From Nocardia pneumoniae NBRC 100136 (GTDB taxonomy: Bacteria; Actinomycetota; Actinomycetes; Mycobacteriales; Mycobacteriaceae): DNA of 64,000 nucleotides. Position numbers and translations under genes: made by a program. The notes beneath the pieces were generated by a model. The model worked only from the letters and a program-made list of their open reading frames with translations, searched no databases and was not told the DNA's origin. Shown here piece by piece: positions 24,001 to 36,000 of the stretch. The stretch is from assembly GCF_000308755.1 (NCBI RefSeq), contig NZ_BAGF01000152.1, positions 248,001 to 312,000 on the forward strand, in the 5' to 3' direction. Numbering within the stretch: position 1 is the first letter of the stretch; the number at the start of each line of letters is the position of its first letter.

Positions 24001-27000
24001 GAGGCAGGGCCTGGTGCGCGCCGCCAGCCCCCGGCGGACTCGCCAGATGACAGTGGTCGTTACCGCGGCTCAGGACCTCTGGGTCGCCCCGAGCCACCTT
24101 GGCGCGGTGGCCGGCACCCGCAACGCAAAGGAGGAATATTCGCGCGTGCCTCCCATCGTGGTGGAGGCGAGCCGCCGTCGTCGCGGGGGCCGGCGACCGA
24201 TGCCGAAGGTGCGGAGACGACGGAGGTCGACGCCCGTGAGATGCTGGATCGGCTCCTTGCGGAGATGCCGGAGGGCGACTGGCTGCGTGACATCACTGCC
24301 GCGGGTGGCGGTGGATTGTCAGAAGCGGACGACGCGGTCGCCGCGGTGGTGCGGTGGTGGGAGAGTCTGGACGCGGACGAGGCGGAGGCGGTTTGCGACG
24401 CTTATCCGGAGGTCGTTGGAAATCTGCCGGGGGTGCCGATTCCGGTGCGGCACGTTGCGAATGTCGCGGCGATGAAGCGCGAGTACGAAGACCTGTCGGC
24501 GCGGATCCGGCAAGCGCCGATACGCAGCATGCTGCGGTGGAATCTGCGCAAACGCAGGAAGGATCTCGGGTACATGATCGCGGATATCGCGCTGTACAAC
24601 CGGCGAGCGCGCAACCACGCTGTCGCGGTTCCCACCCCTGCGTATGTGATGCGCTATGTCCCCGGCGGATTTCGTGATCTCGTGGCGGTGCTGGTGGGCA
24701 ATCCCGAGGCTCGTTCGGTGACCTGGTATGAGCCCGACCATATCGGTGGGGTGAGCATGTTCGGGGCGCTGCTCTTCGGCGGCGCGCATACGGAAGCGAC
24801 CGTTGCGATGAGTCGTCCGGAGGGGCGGACGTTTCCGTTGAGCTCGGATCTCACCGCGGCGACCGTCGTGTGGTTCGACGGTGATCCGCGCGGCAATCTC
24901 AGCCGATACGACCACGGCGATGCGGCCGATGAGCTCGCACAAGAGATTGTGTTGAACACGCTGGCCCGACATCGGATGAATTCCGCTACCGAGCCGGTGA
25001 ATTACCTGATCGGCCTGTGTCGCAAGAATCGGACCGTCGAGCTGGCCCGCAGGTGCCTCGACGGAATCGGTCGTTCCTTCTACGAGAAGGTCGTGTACAT
25101 AGATCCCGACCGGGCAGTCGAAAACACTGTCGCACAGGATAATTACGGCGATGTGTATCTGGTGGCGGGTCAACGGGAACTGGAGGACGACTTCGACGCG
25201 GCGATCTTGCCCGTGGAATTGCCGCCCACGGTGCGGGCGAACCTTATTTGGGTCGCGGCGCGGATGCATCACGAAGTGCGAGATATGCTGTCGTTGTTCG
25301 GCAATGATCACTACGCCCGTTTCATGCTGTCCGGTGGAATGGACGCGCTGTTCGGGTGCGAGTCGTACGCGGGTAGGTCCCTGGTGTCCGGCGAGTCGGT
25401 GCCGCCCGGGCAGGCGAACCTCGCGCGGATCGCGGCGGGCCGATACGACGAGGTCGTTCTCACTCGACCTCCATCGTTACTCCGGGCAGTGGCTGACCGA
25501 ATGATGTCGAAGCCGGTGGATCGCCGGCGTTATCTCGCCGTCGAGGACGCCGCACCCGCGAGGTTCCAGGCAGCGGACGGGATCCAGGCGGGGGAAACCG
25601 GCGAGTTCATCGTGCCCGACACCCTCCTGCTACCGATCGCGGTGCAGTACTTCGCGGTTCGAACCGGGCGGGATCTGCGGTTCGATCGCGACGTCGGACC
25701 GGGCGGCGTGTCCGCGGCCGAGCTCGAACATGCACTGGGCGGTCGACTGCGGCGATTCGAGTCGGTGGACGAACTCATCGCGACGTTGTCCGATCTCGGT
25801 GATCACGCGTCCGCGCTGGTGGCCGAGTGGGGCAGTGGGCGACGCAGGCATCCGCGGGTGTTGACCGTCGACGGAGACGATGTCCTCCTGTTGGATCCGA
25901 TGCGATCCCTTGACCCGTTGCCGGTGGGAAGTTTCGGCTCCGGGCCGGTACTCGCGGTGGTCGCCGACGGTAGTGGTCACGACCTCGCTCCGGTCGACAG
26001 TTGCGAGGCCGAGGTGGATCCTGACATCCGCTTCGGCGCAACGGCGCCGGCGGAGGTCGAGGCCGCGGACTCGCCGGAGTTCATCGAACTCTGGGAACGC
26101 TATGGCGAAGAAACAATCGACTATGTGGCGTTCACCTTCAGCGCGGATGAACGGATCGTCCAAGAGGTGATCGGTCGGGTCGCAGAGCGGGCACGCCGGG
26201 AGATCGGGCGCGCACCCGCCGGGGACGATATCGCGAGGTGGCTCGACGACATTGCATTCGACGAGATGATGGACCAGTTTGCGTATTTCCGGATGCAACG
26301 TGGGCTACAGGACATAATCGCGGCACTCACGACCACGAGTACCGACGCAGGGCGGCGATTGACCGAAACACTGGCCCGCGTGCCGTGGTCGGATTTCCGG
26401 GACGCAATGTCTGCCGTATCCGCTCGTGAGTGGCCGATGTTGTTTCTCCGATTGACGCTGCTGGAATGGCCGACGACCGGGCGGATCGCGCACGTGCTGG
26501 GTGTTCATCCGAAGTATGTGGAAATTCTGACGTATCGGCTCGTGCCGAAATTGATCGAGCAACTGGGGCTGGACGTGCCGGTGTGGCCGGATATCGGCGA
26601 GGTTTCGGACATCGACCCGGACGATATCGAGGAGTTCGACGCAGAGGCGCAGTGGCGTCCTCCGGAGATGATCACGCCGGACGAGATCCAACGCACCCTT
26701 GGTGATATCGAAATACTTTCCCCCGACGCGGAATTCCTCCCGGCCATGACGCCGGACGAGATCGAGAGACATTGCGGTATCTCGATCAGCGGTCAAGTGA
26801 ATATCCAGCGTGCAGTAGATACGCTGGGAATAATCCTGGATATCCGTCCGGCGAATCCGGAGGGTGTGCGCTGGGTCGAGCAGGGGCTGGCTCTTCCGAA
26901 ACCCGAAACGATCAAGATCAAGACATTGACGGAGGTCGATCGACTACTGGGTGCTCATCCGTTCAATCTGGGGCTTGTCGGGATATTTCGACCGAAGCTG

Positions 27001-30000
27001 CCGCCGCGTCCCGAGTGCCCTCCCGGCATGTCCGAAGCCGATTGGGACGCCCGCTGGAACGTGCTCGTCCGTCGCTACGAGTACCGGCGGCGCGAGTGGG
27101 AAACGCTGCAGGGGCAGACCGACCTCGACATCGGCGACGACGGTCTTGTGTACGGACGCGATGCGCGGAACGTACGCCGCCCATACGGATTGGACTACGA
27201 CCTGCTCGCCGTGCGGAATTCGGACGGATCGCTGATCACGTCGAAACCCGTTTATGAACAAATTCTCCGAGTGCTCCGGAACGAGTTCGGGATTCGCGTT
27301 GAACACGGTGCGGTATTGCAATGGTCGACGAGAGACGACAGCGAACACAAACTCCGAATGAGTCTGATCAGGCAACACATCCGCGGTGGCACGCCCTTGA
27401 TCAGGTTCGCGCCGGGCCGGGCGTGCCGTCGAGTATGGGCGCCGACGCCGACGGACGGGCTGCCGACGGTGGGCGATATGCCCACGGGAGCCGTACAGCC
27501 ATGGGACGAGGACTCGATCACCGTCTTCGATGAGCGGTGGGGTGCGGTGCTGGGTTCGGGTGACGCCGCTGAGTTGGTGTTGATGCAGGCCGCGAAGTCC
27601 GGTGACGACGAAGCATTTCGGGAGTTGTGGGAGAACGTCGAGGACGCGGTGTTCGACCACATGTATGAGTCTGTCGACGACGGTGACATACCGGCTTCCG
27701 AGGTCAGGGCGGTCGCCTGGAACATGACCATGCAGCTGGGCGGTGTCGCGCAGCGGGACATCGTCGGGTTGCCGGATTCGGCGACGTTCTGGACCTGGCT
27801 CGGCGGCCTCGCCTCGGAACGCCTGATCGAGTACCACGGATTCCTCGCGTGCCTGGAACCGATCGCGGAGGAGTTCATGGTGCTCAACGGAGTCGGTCGA
27901 TCGGATACGCGGATACAGGCGTTGCTGCGAGCACGAGACGACCGGCCTTTGCGGACCTTCACCGACAACGACGTGCAGCGCGATGTGCTGCTGCTGACCT
28001 ACCTGTACCAGATGCCGGAGCACGTGGTCGCGCGGCTGATGGGCCTACCGATGGCCGTGGTGGCGGATGTGCGGTGCCAAGCAGTCACGGCGTTCGTCGA
28101 TTATGTCGCGGTGTGGCAGCCGGGAGACTTCCCGAGCGAGGAGCTCCCACAGCCGGGCGGTCCGCCGGTCGATTCTCTGGCGGCGGCCGGGTTCGACAGT
28201 CCGATGCTGCGTCGGCTGGGTGCGGAGTTGTCGGCCGCCGGGTTCGGGACTCGGCCGCCGGTGGAGCTGGCCGAAGACATCGAGCCCGCCGCCGCGGTCG
28301 CTGTCGACGACGCGGATGCCGACGGACAGACCGATCCCCGCGCCGCCGCCGACCGGTCGTCGGAGGGCTGGGGGCCGGATGCGTTACTGGGAATCGCGCC
28401 GATACGAGGGATCGGTCGACCCCCGCGTTTGTATTCGGGGCATCCGCACGGAGGTTCGCGCGCAGCGGATGGCGGATCGGAGTCGGATTCGGCAGCTGGT
28501 GGCGATGAGGGCGCCGAGCAGCGGGCTGACGATGATCCTCCGGACCGGTTGGATGGCGGCGGCGGTGGTGTCGGACGGGAGTCTGATGCGGATGCTGCCG
28601 GTCGCACGGCGAGTGAACAGCACAGCGCGGATTGGGCGGAGGCCGACATCGATCGTGAACAGGCGCTGGAACGGCTCGCGGCCGAGTTCGATCGTATCGC
28701 GGTGCCAGTGCGGGATGCGGTCATGAAGTTTACGTCGTTTTTGGCAGCTGAGCCGATCGATGCTGGCAATAGTGTCGTGGTTGCACTTCACAGGGCCTAT
28801 GCCGCAGACCCTGAAATGGTTCGAACTCTTGCTGAATTGATGCCGGAGGACCAGTGCGAGGCTTTCCTGCGCGGGGTCTCCGAACCTGTTTACCGGGACG
28901 AAGGAGGATATCCGGGGGCAGCGGTTCGTCTCCCCCTTGCGATGTTCATGGCGCTGGTGTTTCGGCTCCGGGAAGATGGTCCGCACCTGAGTATGCTGTT
29001 CCAAGAGCATGTGCTGTTGCAGCTGGCTGCGCGAGTTGGCGATGAGGCACTCGGATCTCTGTTGGACGGTTGTCCGCCGGATCTCCGGGCGACCGCGGAG
29101 GAAATCCTCGATGCGGCCGGCGGCAGGTTCGCTGCCGCGATGGAAATAGCGATGCAGCGCGGACTGCCGGTCCGGGACAACCCGTTCGTTCATCTCTTCG
29201 CGGAGATCTCCGGCAGTGCGCACCCTACCGGTGCGGAACGCGCACAGTGGGATTACATCGTGAAACGCTCGGTCCGCAGCCCGATCATATGTCGGCAGTG
29301 TATCCGCGAACTGGCGCGCGTCGATCGCGATGCTGGCACTTTCATCCGCGATTGGCTCCTGGGGTGGCGCTTCCCGTATGAACTGGCGCGAGAGCGCGGT
29401 TTGACTCCACAGCAGGTTCAGGAGCTGCAGCGACGCGGAATGCGTCAGCTACACACCCTGCTGAGGGAGCCGTCGCCGGAACCCGGATCGGCGCTCGATG
29501 CGTTGCCGGACCAGCCGTGGACCGCCGAGGAGATTGCACTGCATCGCACTCTTCGCCCGAAGGCGGTTAAGGACACCCGAGTGAACCTGGGAGGCAAGAG
29601 CTGGTCCAATGCGATCGATGAGGATAGTGGTAGTCTTCTTTGGTCCGGGGTGTATTCAGGGAATCCGGCATTCGAGAAGCAGGATGGCGTGCCTGCCAGT
29701 GCGCCCGCCGCAAATGTCGTCTACTACCGCCTCGATCGCAGGTTGGGCTATCGGATTGCTGCGTTGGCGACTTTCTATTATGACAATATTGAGCACAGAT
29801 GGACGACGCTGGTGGATCCTCCTGGATGGTCCACGATTCATTACTTAGCTTCTTTGTCGCGCTGGGAAATGCGACCAAAGCCCGTGTCGTATCTCGATCC
29901 GGTCCGTCGGCAGCAGCTTGCGGTGCTGGACTACGTCTTGGGGATGTCCGGTGAATTGATGACTGCGCCGGAGATTGTGGATGATACAACCGGTCATGCT

Positions 30001-33000
30001 TATCGGATTCCACTCGTAACCGGGTTTGTGCAGGTCGCGGAAGACCAGGATGAGAATCGTCCCACTGAGCATCGCTCGAAAGCCGTGATCAGCGCTCTCG
30101 GGCAGCCATTGCTGCCGAACGTGCTGGAGCCTCTGCTGGAGCTGGATGAGACCGAGTTGGTCGAAATGATTCGAACGACAAGGACTGCCAACCCGCCGTC
30201 GGAGTCCTATATCGACGGCGTGCGCCGGCGGCTACGGGAGATGAAGACTCTCGGGAGAATTACCGGAGAGGCGTCGGAGAAGTTACTGCGGTCGGTGCCG
30301 GCTGCCCTGGTGGAAGGTATTCAAGCCCAATGCCGGAGAACCGAGGCGGAAAGCATCGGACGCGTGATCAACGCTGTGGCACGCACTTTCCGGCCGCTCG
30401 GACCGCTGACGCCGATCAGTGCCGAGGACTTCTACGGTGTGCCGATCCAGACGCAGACGGCTTTCCAACGGCTAGCCGACGAGCTCGACGTCACCATCCG
30501 GCTGTGCCCCGTACAGCGGGACGCGACCGACGTGATACGCCTCGGCCTCGGGCGGGGCAAGGTCCGCAACGTCAAGTACAAAGCAGTGGACCTGATCGAC
30601 CTGCTCTTGGGCGCCAGGAGCGAGGACCTGGGGAAGGTGGTGTGTTATGAACCCCGAGAAGTTCCCGACGGCCTCAGCGAAGAACACACCGGTATATTGC
30701 AGCGGCGACGTGAGCAGCGAATTCGAGACCGGCAAGGTGCATTGAGCCGCAACGATATCGAATTGGGACCGCGGGGTGAGGTATTCATCGTCGGGCCGAA
30801 CGGCAAGAGCGAACAGCTCTGTTCTGATGTGGACCTCTACGACATCGCGGACGCCGACGGAAATCCCATCACTGACCCATTGCGGGTGAAGCACGTCCTC
30901 GAGGTTCTGCACCAGCGCGGCCTCATCGAGCACGGCGATATCGTGCACTGGGCGCCGTCGACCCCGGAGGAGGCCGAACTCAAACGGCAACTGATGGAGA
31001 AGTTCGGGCCAGACGGAGAGCGAGTACTCGCCATAGCATCTGGCAAACCTCCCGCAGGTGAAATCGGGCTCCCGCCGGACGCCGGGGTGTCGATGCTGGA
31101 GGAATACAACCACAACCATGTGCCCGAGTGGGTGGTGGCATCTCACTACCGTAGTCCGATGCCGCGTCGGCTGGCCGAGGAGCTGTCGGCCTCCGGGTCC
31201 GGGACTCGGCCGCCGGTGGAGCTGGCCGAGGACATCGAGCCGCGCGGTCCCGCTGCCGAGACTGCCGTTCGCGACGCGGAAGCTGAGCAATCGATCGACG
31301 ATGAGCCCTCGGTCGGTGAGATGCCGCAGGAGGTGATGGATGCCCCGGTCGGCGCGGGGGAACCGGGCGGAGACGACGCCGATGGTGGTGATCCCGCGGA
31401 GCAGTCGGATTCCGGTGGCGCGCGGGACAGCTCGTCGAGTCGGTGGGGACCGGATGCGTTACTGGGAATCGCGCCGATACGAGGGATCGGTCGACCCCCG
31501 CGTCTGTATTCGGGGCATCCGCACGGAGGTTCGCGCGCACCGGATGGCGGATCGGAGTCGGATTCGGCCGCTGGCGGCGATGCGGCCGCCGAGCAGCGGG
31601 CTGACGATGTCGCCGAGCTCGCCGGTGCCGGTGACGATGTCGTGACAGGAGGGTTGCAGCGGGCGGACTTCCCTGACCGCCCTGGCTACAGCTCGGAAGG
31701 CTCTGTGGGAGAGGGCAATTCGGCGCAACCGGACGTTGTCCCGAGTGTCGTCGACCTGGACCGTGCCGATGTGCTCGAACTACTCGGTGAAGAACTGGAA
31801 CGTGCTGTCGCCGAACAACGCGGTGCCGTGCACTGGTTACAAGGGTTTCTGCGGCAGCGTGACGAATTCGAACTGGTCGACGAGCCGCGGGCGCGCGCGG
31901 CCATGGTGGTCGATGCGTATCGTGCGGATCCCGACGCGTTCGAGCTGGCGATCGCACACTTCGATGTCGATGTGCGTGAGAGCCTGATGCGGCTGGTGGA
32001 TTCGGACCGGGCGGGCTGGCCGGAGGATGCTGGAGTGCATATGTTGGCGATTCGGTTGTCCGAATGGGTGCCGCTGCTCGAGCTGGGTGGTCAGGAACTG
32101 GCGTTGCGCAGAGTTGCGCGGCGGGTGGGATTCGATACGTTCCGAATCGGATACGCTCACTTTCCGGAGCAGGCGCGGATGTGGATCGAGCACCGGATTT
32201 TGCGTCCGTACGATCCCGACGCCGTGAAACTCAATACCAGTCTGTTCCACGAAAAGGAGTTGTGGGAAGCCCGGCAAGAGGCGGTCACCGGGCTGTTCCT
32301 CGAGCTGTCCGGTGGGGCGATGCCGTCGCCGCCCCGGCGCGACACATGGGTGGATGTCGTACAGGGGCCGGTGTGGTGGCCGCACCTTTGGGAGCCCGCC
32401 TTGAAGAAGCTCGCCTCCGCTCACCCGGTGCATGCGGATCTGCTCGAGCAGTGGGTGGTCGGGCATTTGCTGCACCGGGAGATTGCCTGGCGGTGCGGGC
32501 GAGACGTGGACGAGGTGCGCCAGATCCTGGACGAGGCCGTCGTGTGGATGCATGTGCTGCTCGCCGACGCGAGCGCTGGAACTCCCGTCGGGCATGACCT
32601 GATCGGTGACGTTCTGGAGGGTGACGAGCCCGACATACTCGACGCGATCCTGCTGCTCCTGGAACAGGAGTTCGTGCACAGCCACGGCGTGCCGATGACG
32701 GCCACCCCGGAGCGGTTGGAAAGCCTCGGATTCCCGCCCGCGCAACAGAATGCCATCCAGCAGGTCATGGAAAGACACGGGATCGGGAGTATGTGGTCGC
32801 CCGGTTCGCCCGAGAGCAGCAGGTGGTTCCGGGCTGAGCGCGTCCATCCCCGGCCCGCCGATATCGATATCGAGGAACGCACCATTCTCGACTGGCTGCT
32901 GGGCGCACCGTGGTGGAGTCTTGGCCTGGTCGGACCATTCGAACCGCGCATACCCGCGCTTCCCGACGGACTGAGTCTGGAACAGCAGTCACAGATGTTC

Positions 33001-36000
33001 CGCCTGCTCTGGGAGCGATTCGAGTATCGACGGCGGGAATGGTTGCGCTATCACGATGACGCCTACCTGGATCACAACCGTACTTATCTGGACTTCGATG
33101 AGCACTTCATCCTGCACGGCACCGACGCGTTGGGGCGTCGGCGGCCGATCGGCCGCGGCCCGGAACTGGCCGGGCTGACCGGGCCGGACGGGACACCGAT
33201 CCGCGATGCGAAGGTGCTGCGGCGAGTACTCGAGGACCTGTCTGGCACCGCAGCGGTAACCAGTAGCGCCCTCATACAATCGGAGACGTTCGGGGCGCAC
33301 GACGAGTACGCCGATAATGCGGCATCCCCTCCATACAATTCGGACAGAAGCCGGAAGATGGCTTTCTTTCTGCCTGGCAGGCAGACGAGTATTGCAACCG
33401 CCGTCTGCCCATCCGAGGGGTGGCCCCGTGTCGGTAGCGTGCCGGTCGAAGCGCAGCAACGGATCACAGTCGTCAAGGCCCGGTCGGAGCTACTGGCTCC
33501 GGACTACCCGCTGAGCCCCTGGGAACGGTTGATCCATGAGAAAGGTCTGCCGGTATTCGGTCCGTGGAGGGACCGGTCCCCGGACGACACGGACGGTGCC
33601 GATCCGCACGGGCAGATGTATCAGTTCGCCGACCGGAGCGCGTATGTACTTCGTCCGGCGACAGTCAATTTCCAGCCGTATGACGGTGCGCCCGAACTTG
33701 CGCTCGCGGTCCGTGATGTGGGCTACTCGTGGATTCATGAATTCCTTGCCGAGCACATCGCGGACTACACCGGAGTTCCGGCCAGTACCCTGTGGTATTC
33801 GGAGGACGGGTGGGGATCGCTTACCGAGAATCCGAACCGCATCGACGGTCGCCACGTGTGGGACTACCCAGTCGAGTACTGCAATGCGAGAGCTGTCGGT
33901 GATTTCATCGCCGGACTGCTGCGCGGTCCGGACGGCCGGGGCTGGTGCCTGCCGCCTGAAGAGCTTCTCCTGGAGTCCATTCCCGACGTGCGATCGGATT
34001 TCGTCGCCGACGCCGTCGGTCGGCCACTGGATGCCGGAACCCTGACGGCGGTGCGCGCATTGCGGAAGGTGCTGGCGGCCAGGTTGTCGGAGATCCGCAC
34101 CGAGAGTGTCCAGCCCGTCGAATGGTCCGCCATCAATGGTGCTGTCCAGCGATGCGATGCTGTTCTGCGGGACGGCATGATCACCGAGGAGGCATGGCCG
34201 GAGTTCATCCGTATGCTTCCCACACCGCGAGCACCGCGCGGGCCGGGAGATATCAAGCAGATCGAGCGGATGATCGATCGCGCCAAGCTACCGGTGCGCC
34301 CGCTCGGACCCCTGACGAGGTTCGACGCCGAGGAGTACTACGGTATTCCGATAGAACTGCAGCAGCAGTGGGAGCTGGCCTGCGCGGACCTGTCGCGGAT
34401 CATCGGGCGGCCGGTCGAAGCGTGGCTGTGCCCGGCGAATGCGACCGGGCTCGCGACACTGCGGTCCGGCGCAGGGCACGCTAAGGAACGCGATGTCAAA
34501 TACAAGAGCCTGGACCTGCTCGATCTGCTGCTGTGTCCCCAGCTGACGCGGGCCGACCTCGGCAAGGTGTTCTGCTACGAACCCGGACCGATACCGGAGG
34601 GGCTCGGGGTGCGGTACGTCGAAATCCTGCGCCAGCGGCGGGAAGAGCGGCTGCGAGACTGGCGGGATGCACTGAGCCGCGCTGATCTGCGGCTGGGGCC
34701 ACGCGGTGAAGTGCTGGTCGTCGGGAAGGACGGAAAGCTCAGACAACAGCGCCTCGATACGGACTTGTACGGTCTGTTCTACCGTGGTGGTGTCGATATC
34801 GACGATCCGGTTCTCTTGGTGTTTTGCCTGAATTTCCTCGCCGAACGTGGCCTGATCCAGCACGGTGGTATCAGAGACTGGTACGTCGTTACCCGACAGC
34901 AATATGCAAATCGACACGCGTTGGAGGAAAAGTACGGCCCCGACGGTGAGCACCTGCTGGGGATCACACCCGATAGGCCACCGTGCGGGATGCGTGGCCT
35001 GCCGCCGTTGACATGGGCATGGGTATCGCTGGTCGTGGAAACCGACCATGACGGTGTACCGAGATTCTCGGTGAAACCTGGTATTTCGAGTTCGGACCGG
35101 AGACGATCGGCCGCCGATGCGCTTGCCCGGTGGGCCGAGCTCGACGCCACAGTCGAGGAAGCGGAGCATCGTCCGCAGTCGACCGAATCGGCAGAGGCGA
35201 CAGACTCGATTTTCGGCGACATGCCCGGCACCGTCGGCATGGCCGATGCGGACCAAGCCCTGCGATATGCGTGGATCCGTTTCGGCCGCATGATCCGTAG
35301 CCGGGTGAAAACCGTTGTCGCGGACTGGCTCGACATGTGGCCGAGCACCGATCCGGTGCGCGACAGCGCCGAATACACCGTGAACGAGATCGTCCGGCTG
35401 ATCACCGAGCGGGCGCGCGCGGAGGTCGCCCGCAAACCGGTGATACTCGACGATCAGGTGTGGATAGATGCGCTCACCGAGGATCTGCTGGTGGAATACC
35501 AGGATTTCTGGCGCTGCCGCACCGCACTTACCGAATTCCTCACGGACATTGTGCAACTGGGCGCTGCTGATCGGCGGGTGCAGTGGGTGCAGCGGCTGAC
35601 GCTGACCCAATGGAAGACCGCGGTGCGGCGCTGCCCGACCCGTGCATTGGCCCTGACCGCGCTATATCCCGGCGCCCTGGAACTGCTGCTGTCACGGCAG
35701 CGGTCCGCGACTATCGCTGACTTCCTGGGGATTTCCGAGCCACAGGCGGAGAAACTGGTATATCAGGCGGTGCTGCGGTTGGCCGACCACGTCGTGGCGG
35801 TGGCCGCCGACCAGGGGGTGGCGGTGCCCGATCCTGTCTCCAGGGATGCTGCACCCGCCTTCGTGTCCGACGATGCAGTGTCGGAGGGCGAGTGGGGCAC
35901 CTCGTTCGGCAGCGGTGATGCACGGGAAACAGAGTTGGCGGCCGCAGCCGCGCAGGATGATGAGCAGGCGTTCGAGCGACTGTGGGCCGGGGTCGAAACC

